Source: Carallia brachiata (Eukaryota > Streptophyta > Magnoliopsida > Malpighiales > Rhizophoraceae). From it: a stretch of 64,000 nucleotides of DNA. The notes beneath the pieces are model-generated. The model worked only from the letters and a program-made list of their open reading frames with translations, was not told where the DNA came from and made no database searches. The position numbers and the translations under genes were made by a program. How positions within the stretch are numbered: position 1 is the stretch's first letter; every line of letters begins with the position of its first letter. Positions 49,051 to 58,640 of the stretch are shown piece after piece. The DNA is taken from NCBI GenBank assembly GCA_021464245.1, contig JADCRB010000078.1:496001-560000 (forward strand), read 5' to 3'.

Positions 49051-49266
49051 TAACCAAAAGAAATAATGTTATTGTTTTGAAATTTAGTGTTTTGATTGAA
49101 ATTAAAATTAATATTTTTAAAATAAAATTGATAATTTTTAAAACACTTATTATTTTTACATTTTCAAAAATTATCAATTTTATTTTAAAAATATTAATTT
49201 TAATTTCAATCGAAATAGTAATCAAAACACCAAATTTCAAAATATATGGGGGTGCTCTAACCAAAA
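49051..49266. mobile_element. Palindromic MITE with 9-bp target duplication
   Basis: The body is 49060-49257 (198 bp). The arms are long inverted repeats: gtgttttgattgaaattaaa on the left matches the reverse complement of the right (tttcaatcgaaatagtaatcaaaacac, with a small insertion), and the inner arms taatatttttaaaataaaat and its complement fold perfectly. The 9-bp sequence taaccaaaa occurs immediately outside both ends (49051-49059 and 49258-49266). A 9-bp duplication fits a Mutator-like MITE. Confidence 0.75.
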
Positions 49267-52200
49267 AGTCTTTAAATAATGGATGAAAACACTTACGTGG
49301 AACCTATTATTTTGTTACTATTAATCTAAAGAAAAAAATTAGAATAACATAGAAAATAGCATAGATTGGTCATAAGTAGTAAAAAGGTTTTTTTATCAAA
49401 CTTTTTTTTTAAATCAATGCTTTTGGTTTAACGGGAACCATTCAAGGGAAAAAAAAAAAAAAGGCATTAGAGATTTAAAGGTCCGAAATAGCAAGTCTCC
49501 TGTAACTTGTTCGTTCATTATACAATGATAGGTAGACGGTGCAAACGATCCCGAAAAAAAAAAAAAGGGGGTCAAATTGGCCGGCACCGGCCATCCAAAG
49601 ATGTTAATGGTGGGTCAATTAATTTGGCCGACCAATTAAATCTTTTTTTTTATCTCATTTCTCACTAAATCACTTATAAATAGGCGTGGAATCAAGCCTT
49701 TCCAGAACCAACAAGCTACTCAGCTGGTTAAAGCTCAACCCATTCAATCATCCTATCACAGGTGTGAGGCCCATGTTTACAAAATTTTCATTCTAAATTC
49801 CATTTGAAAACTTTTTCCACTTCCTTACGTTTTCAACACTTTCGTATATTAGGTATATAATCTTTAAATTATATTAAAGGAGATATTCTAAGTATACATC
49901 TCAAAATATTTATCATACACATTTTCGAATATATTTTAGATTTATAATCTTAGATTACCTTAGATCGGGATCTGTAAGAATAAAAATTTAAAATAATAAA
50001 ATATTAAATATCTGCCTCAGATTAAACTTTCTATAGCTCTCAGCAAAACCAATTCATCTTAGATAAAACCTCTGCTCTCAGTAGAGTTAAACAGTCTGAG
50101 TGAGATCAAATTTCGGCCTTTCAGTAGAGTCAAATCAATCCACCTGAAATCAAATCCATATAGCCCTTACTAGAACCAAATCATTCTGAATGAGATCGAA
50201 CATCTACGGCTCTCATTGGAGTTCCAGCACCACCTGAGTTCAAGTCTTGGCTCTCAGTGAAATCTATTTCTTACAGTTTAAGATCACACTGTAAAAATTC
50301 AACATCTTTTAGTTAAAATCAAGACTTCACGACTCTTAACTAAATTACACAGAGAGTATTAATTGGAGGATCTACTAGAAATTGAACTCACATTTTATTT
50401 TTAAATTTTCATTTGTAATCTGTATATGTATTTTCACAGCCTAACTGTTGCAAACTCAAAATGTACAAGTCCATTTCACAGATGGATAGTTCGTAGTTCA
50501 AATTAGTGCTAAATGTTGGAGATTTATTAATCATAATGGTTTTAATAATGATGTTTAGTTTGTAATTGGTCCCAAATATTGGATTTTTTTCTTTTTGCAG
50601 TTAATTTGTTTATCTACACATTTTCTGGCACCGCTGTTCTTGTGGGGCTGTGCATGGTTGGTACATCCTTGGCCTTATGCTGAAGAGAGTTAAAATTGCA
50701 CTGAAAAGGAAAAACATAAAAAAAGACTTATTTGTTAAAAAAAGCAACCTTAAAAGCAAATTAGTGAATGAAAAGTTATGGACTCTAGAGGATAGTGATG
50801 GGTGCCGTGTTGACAACGATACAACGGCACAACTGCCAATCTGGTGTGGCTGTGAGTCAGCGCCGTACTGGAAAGAAACATGACCGCTGGACCAGCACCA
50901 CCGTAGGGGTCAGCTAGCAGGCGCGTCCGAATTCCTGATTCTCCAACCACCAGCTCCCCCCTTTCTACGGGCTTTCACGCCTTCACAAGAACAAAATAAA
51001 TAAATAAATAAATAAAACAAAACATGCTTACGCATCATTTAGTAGGCCACATTGATATTCAAGAGGTTGAAATCAAATGGCGAGGAAGCTCTCTTTAGGA
51101 TGATAGTTTGATTGATAATTTGATTTTTTTTTTTATTTTGTATTAGTTTGTATTTGAATTTTAGTAGTGTTGCTTGATTTTATGTATTGATTGATTTAAT
51201 ATTCGTTAATATTGAAATTAAACGTAAAAAAAATTTATTCAGATTCAACAATATTTATGTGATGAATTCTCTTAATGAAAAAATTAAATCAAAATAACGA
51301 TAAATAATTCTGATTTCAACTCAACTCATTTGTACAACAACTTTTATAATAAGAATAGACCCTTTTATGTGTGTAAAAAAAAAAACCTCAATAAACCTTG
51401 AACTCGTGGGCAAGGTAGGAATATCACATAATAAAATATGTTCGGATATAGGCACGCACTTCAAAAGTGTTAAACATAATAAAAAATATGTCCGTCAAGA
51501 GAATTGGGCAGAAAATAAAAATGGAGATGCCAAGCTAAGGGCATGTCGAAGACATCCCGATAACATATGTAGGACATTTATTGTAATCTTAATAGCAAAA
51601 ATTAAAACTAACCTAAAAATTATCGTTTATGCTTATATGTGAATGTTCACTTTGTTTATTTACATTTTTTATCAACACCATACTCATTTACTTAAACTGA
51701 TATTAATAAGTTTTATCAGAATAATTACTGAGCAATATATATAAGAATCACAATTTAAAGCCAGCATGTGAGACTCGTCCAGTTTTATTTGCTCGTCATA
51801 ATGTCTATGCTTTATAGTTGCTTGCCTGGGATTGTTGCTAGGTCACATTAGAGGAGGGTTGAGGTCAATTTGACTTGAATTTGTGATTTGTATTTTTCCA
51901 AAGACCTGGTTTATTGTAGGCCCTTTCTTATTACATGAGATTTTTTTTTTTGGGTTAAACTTTCATTTCTTACTAATCACACTTAAAATATACGTTAACT
52001 ATTAGCTGTAGTTATTAGTGACCACTAATTATAAAATTTGAGGGTAAGATTTAGGATTCAAATTCTAGACATTTATCATAATTTTAATCTCATTTTGTTA
52101 ATTTAATTGGAAAAAAAAAAGAAACTAAAGAGAGATGTCCAAGGCAACTTATTATAGGGTAGGAAATATGAATGAACTCACTTGCAGGTAAGGAACCAAC

Positions 52201-52849
52201 TTTAAGAGCCTGAGAAACACAAGCAAAGGCAGGAACTACCACTAGCTTCTATCTTAGCTAAGTGAAATAAGTTACAAGTTGAAACAGAAGGAAAAATCAA
52301 AATGAAGCTTAATGGATCAAATCTAGCCACTCAAAGCTAACCCACTCTAGCCATTAACATGAGGAGAGTTAATTAACCAATCATAAGCCCCGTTTTATAT
52401 CAGTTGGATTCCATTTCATTAAAAAACTCAGTCTTTGTAATCAATCATGACACATGAACACAGACACGATACAATGCACACACAAGAGCACATTAACTCT
52501 AAAAAAATTGGGATATGTGTCAGTGATAATCAAGTAGATGGGATGGTTTTTAACAGGATTTGAAGCTACAAAAAACAAAACCTTCAAAACCTAAAACTTG
52601 TTTTTGACTTCTGCCAGTCCTCAAGCACCCTCTGATTCCATCCTGGATCTAAATATAAATTCTAATACTACGTCAAAAATTTAATTAAATAAAAAATTAA
52701 ATTGTTAGATAAATCATAAAAATAAATTATATATTAAACGCTAATACATCAAAGCCAATAATGCCACATCACTTGACAAAGGAAGGTTAACGATAATATC
52801 AGTAAAACATTTAGTATTATTGTTTCTATAATACCCCTCTTTTTTTAAA
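49267..52849. other. Gene-poor region; includes TATA-like site and a degenerate 44-bp array
   Basis: No supported gene. A TATA-like sequence (ttataaataggcg, 49674-49686) is followed by leader-like CA-rich DNA. A degenerate array at 50031-50270 is listed separately. The segment 50620-50960 is GC-richer and has open frames on both strands with no domain. Confidence 0.45.
50031..50270 (+). repeat. Degenerate tandem array of about 44-bp units
   Basis: About five diverged units start at roughly 50032, 50074, 50116, 50163 and 50209, with a partial unit at about 50250. Each starts near ctctcagtagagt or a variant (ctttcagtagagt, ccttactagaacc, ctctcattggagt), and the first four carry a middle part like gagtgagatcaaat. 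The units are 41-47 bp. All frames contain stops, so no protein repeat is implied. Confidence 0.6.
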
Positions 52850-53159
52850 ATAATGGCACTACTACAACTTAAACCTCTAGGAACTTCACAGTTCTCCCTT
52901 CCCACCAGGCTTAGTTGACGTAATCAACCAATCATTCACCAAATGAATACTAAGAAAAAACTTGGCGGTTGAGTTCATCCTCTTCTGTGACAATGGCATT
53001 TTATAAAAAATAAAACGACCATTGTAAGACTAATGATTATTTTATTGGCAATAATCTTTAATCATTAAGTTAAGTAACCAAATGTTGCATTTAAAAAGAC
53101 TTAAACTCTCACACAAAAATTAATTGGGTGAGAACCCATTTTAAATAGGATGATTAGCA
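52850..53159. repeat. Local repeat, copy A (split from copies B and C by a solo LTR)
   Basis: Copy A shares a long series of blocks with the segments at 54038-54425 and 54426-54700: cttcccaccrggcttagttga, aatcaaccaatcattcacca, gttgagttcat, cttytgtgacaa, gcattttataaaa, ggcaataatcttta, accaaatgttgcat and cacaaaaattaattgggt. There is no coding capacity. Confidence 0.75.
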
Positions 53160-53922
53160 GTTAATGTTAGAAAAATAAAGGATATTTTAAAAGATTTGAA
53201 TTCACATGGAAAGAGAAGTCAAGTAGTACTTAATAAAAGATTATATAAGGAGACTTGAATCTTACGTGGAAAAGAAATGTTATGTACTATTTGTTTATAA
53301 ACCAATATGTGTCTTATACTTTTACAAACAAAAGACCAATAAGAGGTCTTGCGCAACCCAGTCTCGGGTCCGATAAGAGCGGGTCCACCGGACCTTACGC
53401 AGTAGACTGGCCTTGGCCGGTCCACCCCTGAACCCAATATTTTTGAAACTATTCAGACTTTTCGATCAAACTAGCCGTTTTTTGCTGTTGGAAAACTAGC
53501 CATTGCAGCAGTTATAGTCATTCAACCACCATTATTCTGTCTATTATTCACCTTTATGGTCATTATTCACTTTTATGAACCTTAAAAACTGAACCAGTAT
53601 ATCAGAAACTTATCCTTCTCCAAAACTTAGACTTTTCAGATACTCTTCTTCCTGCTCTTTATTTTTTGCTGTATTCTACTGGATTAATCAAGATTAGAGT
53701 TGTTTCTGTCACCTCACTATTTGAAGTGTACATTAGTGGGAATGTCTGTTGTATCCTGGGAGGGTAGCTGCTGCGACCTACTGCATTGTCTCGATTTGAG
53801 AATGGGGGCGGAAACTATCCTTAAGGATAGTGCTTTGCACGCCTCAGATATTTTTCATATCTTCTATTATTTTATTTGCATTCATTTCTTTGTTAATTTT
53901 ACTAATACGTTCTAACAGTTAA
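53160..53922. mobile_element. Solo LTR of a retrotransposon, 753 bp, with 5-bp target duplication
   Basis: The LTR body is 53165-53917. It starts TGTTAGAA and ends TTCTAACA, a perfect 8-bp inverted repeat with the canonical TG...CA ends. GTTAA flanks it on both sides (53160-53164 and 53918-53922). Inside are an AT-rich first third with a TATA-like ttatataagg (53239-53248) and a GC-richer part at 53345-53435. No second LTR, primer-binding site or retroviral-type coding sequence is adjacent, so it is a product of LTR-LTR recombination. Copia or gypsy type cannot be decided from the LTR. Confidence 0.85.
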
Positions 53923-54037
53923 GACTTTTAATTGAAAGATTTTACATTTAATCTCTGAGTTTTTCCTTCATCAGTCTTTTATTTATGATGGTAGACTATC
54001 TCAACTAATGACAAAAAAACCAAAAAAAAAAAAAAAG

Positions 54038-54425
54038 GCTGAAAGTGTGAACAGAAGCAACATGGTTTAGCGGTAACTTCAACTTCTAGGAAATCACCTT
54101 CGCGGTTCCGCCTTCCCACCGGGCTTAGTTGATGTGATCAACCAATCATTCACCAAATCAAAACTAAAACAAAAAAAACTTCGCTGTGGAGTTCTTCGTC
54201 TTTTGTGACAGCGTTTTAAAAAAATAAAACGACCATGTAATATTAATAATTATCTTGTTGGCAATAATCTTTAGGTGTTGCTAATTTTATTCTATTTTTT
54301 AATGAGTAAATTACACTCATTTAAAAAAAATTTAAAATAAAAATTTTCTAATCTTTAATAGTCATATTAAGTTACCAAACGTTGCATGGAAAAAAGACTT
54401 GAGCTGCCGCACAAAAAATTTATTG
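54038..54425. repeat. Local repeat, copy B
   Basis: Copy B begins ggctgaaagtgtgaac and runs to the start of copy C, a period of about 388 bp. It contains the block taacttcaacttctaggaaa that is repeated at the same relative position in copy C, and an extra AT-rich insertion near 54280-54350 not seen in copy C. Confidence 0.8.
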
Positions 54426-54700
54426 GGCTGAAAGTGACAATGTAATTTTTACGGCAACTTCAATGTCTAGGAAATCACCTTCACAGTTCCGCTTCCCACC
54501 GGCCTTAGTTGACATAATCAACCAATCATTCACCAAATCAAAACTTAAAATTTAAAAAAAAAAAAAAAAAAAAACCTTGGCCGTTGAGTTCTTCCTCTTT
54601 TGTGACAACTGACGAAGGCATTTTATAAAAAAAAAAGGCATTAATCTTTGATAGTCATATTAAGTCACCAAATGTTGCATTGAAAAAAAAAAACAAAAAA
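54426..54700. repeat. Local repeat, copy C
   Basis: Copy C begins ggctgaaagtgacaat directly after copy B. It repeats aacttcaatgtctaggaaat, cttcccaccggccttagttg, aatcaaccaatcattcacca and caccaaatgttgcatt in order. It has a longer poly-A tract at 54554-54575 and is shorter than copy B near its end. Confidence 0.8.
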
Positions 54701-55281
54701 AAAAGAAAAACTCAAGTCCCCTCTACAGCAGGAGGTCTAGATATTTATTAGAGACCACAAATGGATTATTTATTAAAGTTTAACAAAGAACAAACAAATA
54801 TAATTTTATGTCCCAATTTCTGTTGTTCATATGTCACCTTAATTAGTTCTTGTGCAGTTTAGGTTGTTGGGCGGTTAAATCTAATTGCAACACATGTTGC
54901 GCGTCATGCCGACCGCCTGCAGAACGAACCCCAGAAACGGTCCAAATAAAAAAACAACAGCACAAAACAAAAACGTCAACACAATTTTGGTTGAATCTCC
55001 AAAGCCTTTCGTTTTATAACAATTAAAATGACTATTGTTATTAGATTAGAATCGTCGTAAAAGACAACTTGGAATAAGCACATGCTATAGTATTTTCGCT
55101 GAGGAGGGTGAACAACCCAAAGTTTCGTTGCACCATTTCTCTTCTTTATAAGCTGTAATCTTAAATATATATTAAGCCGAGGAATTTTGTTAATAACTGG
55201 CTTCTTAGATATGAAAACTACGACAATGTAACAAAAGACCAAAGTTGACGCTTTAGATTGAAAAGGAGATAGTGAGCTTTC
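54701..55281. other. Upstream region of the HIPP gene
   Basis: About 580 bp with no gene. A TTGAC W-box core lies on the + strand at 55243-55247 (agttgacgc), about 35 bp before the ATG. An open frame at 54976-55242 on the minus strand has no domain. No convincing TATA box was found. Confidence 0.4.
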
Positions 55282-56908
55282 ATGGTACTAAGAACCGTAT
55301 TGAAGGTTGATATTTCGTGCCTGAAATGCAAGAGGAAGATTATTAAAGCAGTGTCCTCACTTGAAGGTATGTATATATGTATATATATATATATCATGTA
55401 TACCTCTCCTGTTTTCTTAGTTCAGTATTATTTTGTTAATTCCATGTGATCTTTGTCTTCCATTGCTGCATATATACAAGTTATAGGAATTCTACTTTTT
55501 CTCATCTTCCTATCCTTTGAAAGGATCAAATAATCACAAACTCTCTCAGCATTAGCTGGATTTGGAAAGGAATTGAAAGGAAACTGGGGGGAGAATTGGA
55601 ATTAGAGATTGAGAAATTATGTTACGAGAATTTCAACTACTTAAAGGGGGTGGGGGAGGTTGGGCGACTATGTTGTTCTTATTGGTAAATCTAAATAAGT
55701 ACTTGTTGGGATCATAGAGAATTTCCCAACCGAACTCGCTAAACTAAATTGAATGGACTCGATCATTATTGCAGCTTAACACACAAATTAGTGTAAGTGA
55801 AAAATGCCCCTAATAGGTGAAGTTTGACTAATGGCTTGAGTGAAACTGATTGTAATAGACAAGGTAGTCACTGACCTTGTTATCAATGTATGATCAGGAG
55901 TTTGATTCTTACTACACCCCTTTCTTTTTCTCCTTATATGAATTTAACCCTCTCCTAAGATTATTAAAAAAAAAAAATCACAAACTCCCACGCCTTATTA
56001 GAGCTGTAGTTATAATTTGTGAGTGGTATATTTTTTTTTATTAGTTTTCCTTAATCTAACCTTGTTTAGACCCAACTTATATGAGTGGGTGTAGAGTCTT
56101 TACATATAGCTATAATAGCAATTGTTATGATAGCAAATTCAATACAGAATAGAAGAGCATAGTTGTAGCATGAATTAAACACCATCTTTAAAGTTGTTTC
56201 GCCTCTACTATTTGTGGCTATGAGTGATAACAAATCACTTCCAGGATTGTAAGTCTGTGTGGTCTGCAGGCATCAGTGAAAATTTTCCTACGAAGTTCAT
56301 GTGAAAAACTTAGATTAGTGGAGTGTCAGTCATTTATTGGAAACTGTTCAAGTTTTGAATTTTATAGACTTTGAACAGCCAAAATCTATTTTGTGACCAT
56401 AGAAAACTGATTTGTCTCTCATTTTATATTTTTTTAATATAAAAGAGCAAAAGTTTCTCATTTAAGAGTTTTTTTTTTTTAAGTTAATCAGCTCTGACTA
56501 ACACTCGAACTAAAGATTATACTCATTGATAATTAAGGGTCATTTTCTAATACTTTTTGATCACACATAGGGGTAGACAAGATTGAGGTAGATGAAGCCA
56601 AAGGAACAGTAACCGTAACAGGAGATGCAGACCCATACGAGATCACTGTCCGGACGAGAAAAGCCGGAAAACATGTGGAGGTCGTAAGTGTTGGGCCGCC
56701 CCCCCCTCCGCCGAAGCCGGACGCACAAAAGAAGACAGACGAGAAGAAGCCTGAAGCGAAGAAGCCCGATGAGAAGCAGCCTTCGGGAAAGAAGCCAGAG
56801 CAGAGGCCCATGATCCATGACCCACACACGTGCCCCCAGTGCCAGCGAATAATTGTTGTGCCAATGGGCTGGTCCAATGAGCCCAACCCATCATGCTCCA
56901 TCATGTGA
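55282..56908 (+). CDS. HIPP: Heavy-metal-associated isoprenylated plant protein (HIPP)
   Basis: Exons 55282-55366 and 56571-56908 join in frame to 140 residues. The N-terminal HMA domain (about 1-65) has the metal-binding pair in DISCLKCKRK (Cys-x-x-Cys). Its second half reads GVDKIEVDEAKGTVTVTGD, and the fold continues to EVVSVG. A Pro- and Lys-rich linker follows with repeated KKPD/EKKPE units. The C-terminal part contains HDPHTCPQCQRI and ends CSIM, a CaaX box; a final Met favours farnesylation. HIPPs bind heavy metals and attach to membranes through the lipid; many are linked to metal tolerance or stress. The 1.2-kb intron carries a transposon-like insertion at 55546-55975. Confidence 0.92.
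55532..55989 (+). mobile_element. Retroposon-like insertion in the HIPP intron, 14-bp flanking repeats
   Basis: The flanks are aatcacaaactctc (55532-55545) and aatcacaaactccc (55976-55989), 13 of 14 equal. The 430-bp insert ends in an A-run (55965-55977). Its 3' half has a box A-like ggcttgagtgaaac (55833-55846) and a box B-like aggagtttgattctt (55896-55910). tRNA-like boxes far from the 5' end are unusual for a SINE, so this could be a SINE inside another retroposon. Confidence 0.5.
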
Positions 56909-58640
56909 CACGTGGGACAATGGCCTATGAGGCTCAATCATAAAATAAAACGAAAAAAAAAAAAAAGAGATTCAGCGCAATCTGGCACTCTATTATCGAT
57001 CTCATTGTTGTTAATTAGATTTTTTGGTTATATTTTTTACAGTAAACTTAAAGAATGCCAATAATAATAAATAATAATAATAAAATATTATTCCTACTAC
57101 CTCATATCTTGTTTGATGATATTTTATCTGCTTTAGTTCACCAAGTAAATTATATACTCGATTTTTAGTAATCCCAATAAATTTTGAAGAAAGGAAAAGC
57201 AAAGTAATATTAGGTCCAACAAAAAAAAAAAAAGCCTGGCACGGAGTTCTATGGATCGTTAGATTTAGGACTCATTTTCTGATCATCAACATCAATTAAT
57301 CCAACACTCGGATGATTCATGGGCATATTCTGATCGATTGATAATTAACTTCTGATATTTGGGTCAACATTTTGGTCGTAACAGTGAGTGTGCTATGCAA
57401 TAGTTTTCTGGTCAGTATTTCAGAAAGGATGCATTGGAGTCGAAATAAAGCAGAGGACAAAACGGGTCTTTGCTGAAGGCATCGTTTTCCTTTTGGTTAA
57501 AAACAAAATTCATAATACTTAACCATCTAGACATGGTTGCCATGGAATGGAAGTGGAGCATGCCAATTTAGTGAACTCATTCATATTTACCAGCGGAATT
57601 AGAACAAATTTTTAGAGACAAAAGCAAAAGTCATACGTAAGTCTCAAACTTAAGACTTGAGGCAAAATGAATTTTACTACTATACTAAATGAAGTAATTG
57701 TCTCCCTGAATCTTATTTAGATTTCTTCATAATATTTATGACTAGAAAATTTAATTTCATGAATTGACTATTAAGATCTATTGATCCATCAGTATTACAT
57801 TTGAGAGGAAATAACAGATTCAACTCTCACCTTTCCTAATTCCCCTTCTTATAATTGTAATATGGGTTTGGCCTAAGGTCTGCTTATTTGCTGAAAATAA
57901 TTTATTTCTATAAAATATTTATAAAAAAAAATATTTTCAGTAAAATTAATGATTTTCTCTTATTACTCATTTAAAACATACTTTTTCTGTAAAATATTTA
58001 TAAAAAAAATATTTTTAGTAAAAATAATAATTTTCTCTTATCACTCGTTTACAGTATACTTTGTGTTTTTTTTCAGAAAATAACTTACGCTCAGAATAAG
58101 CTGAAGTTATTTTATTTTATCTAAAAATTTTAAAATTTTTTCAAAATTTTCTGTTACCTACTTATTTTATTTGAAACAAATGTCAAAAAATAAGAAAATT
58201 TTTTTCTTATAAAATATTTTATAAAAAATAAACACACCCTAAGGAAAAAAAAATCAATTTCATTACGTTGCCATACATGCAAACATACGATGTCCAAACA
58301 GTGGCTACCTCGTGTCAATGCCCGTATACGCAGTAGTCTTAATTCTTAAACTACAAGCACTAAGATAGGGAACCCAAAAAAAAAAAACTTTAATTAAAAT
58401 ATCTCTGATTAAATGCCTGGTACATCCAGATCTATCCACGCAGACAAATAAAAGTCCAAATCGCACAGCCTTTTATTTGGCTGCTACTATGTTTTTTTTT
58501 TTATTTCACTGGAAGCCTAAGCCAACCACCACAAGGGGCCATTCTGCATTCTGCACAATGCTCACCAATTGAAGGATTTATGGGTTTCTGAACTAAAACA
58601 CAGGAAGCTGGAAGAAGGGCCAGGACTGCCTTGTATTTCG
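56909..58640. other. Intergenic region between HIPP and P450 genes
   Basis: Starts with the HIPP 3' UTR. An AAT-type microsatellite lies at 57060-57083. A SINE-like segment may lie at 57600-57710 on the minus strand (box A-like tagtatagtagtaaaattc, box B-like ttaagtttgagacttacg). A MITE-like segment at 57873-58243 is listed separately. No gene was seen. Confidence 0.45.
57873..58243. mobile_element. MITE-like element with internal 79-bp tandem duplication
   Basis: The left end reads ctaaggtctgcttattt and the reverse complement of the right end reads cttagggtgtgtttattt, a 17-18 bp imperfect inverted repeat of the kind seen in hAT-type MITEs. Inside, a 79-bp unit is duplicated: tttctataaaatatttataa (from 57905) and tttctgtaaaatatttataa (from 57984), each followed by gattttctcttattactca or attttctcttatcactcg. 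No clear 8-bp target duplication was found. Confidence 0.5.

Noticed and set aside
49004..49286. Opposed open frames rich in Ile, Lys and Leu
   Set aside because: They arise from the AT-rich palindromic MITE at 49060-49257, whose symmetry gives similar frames on both strands.
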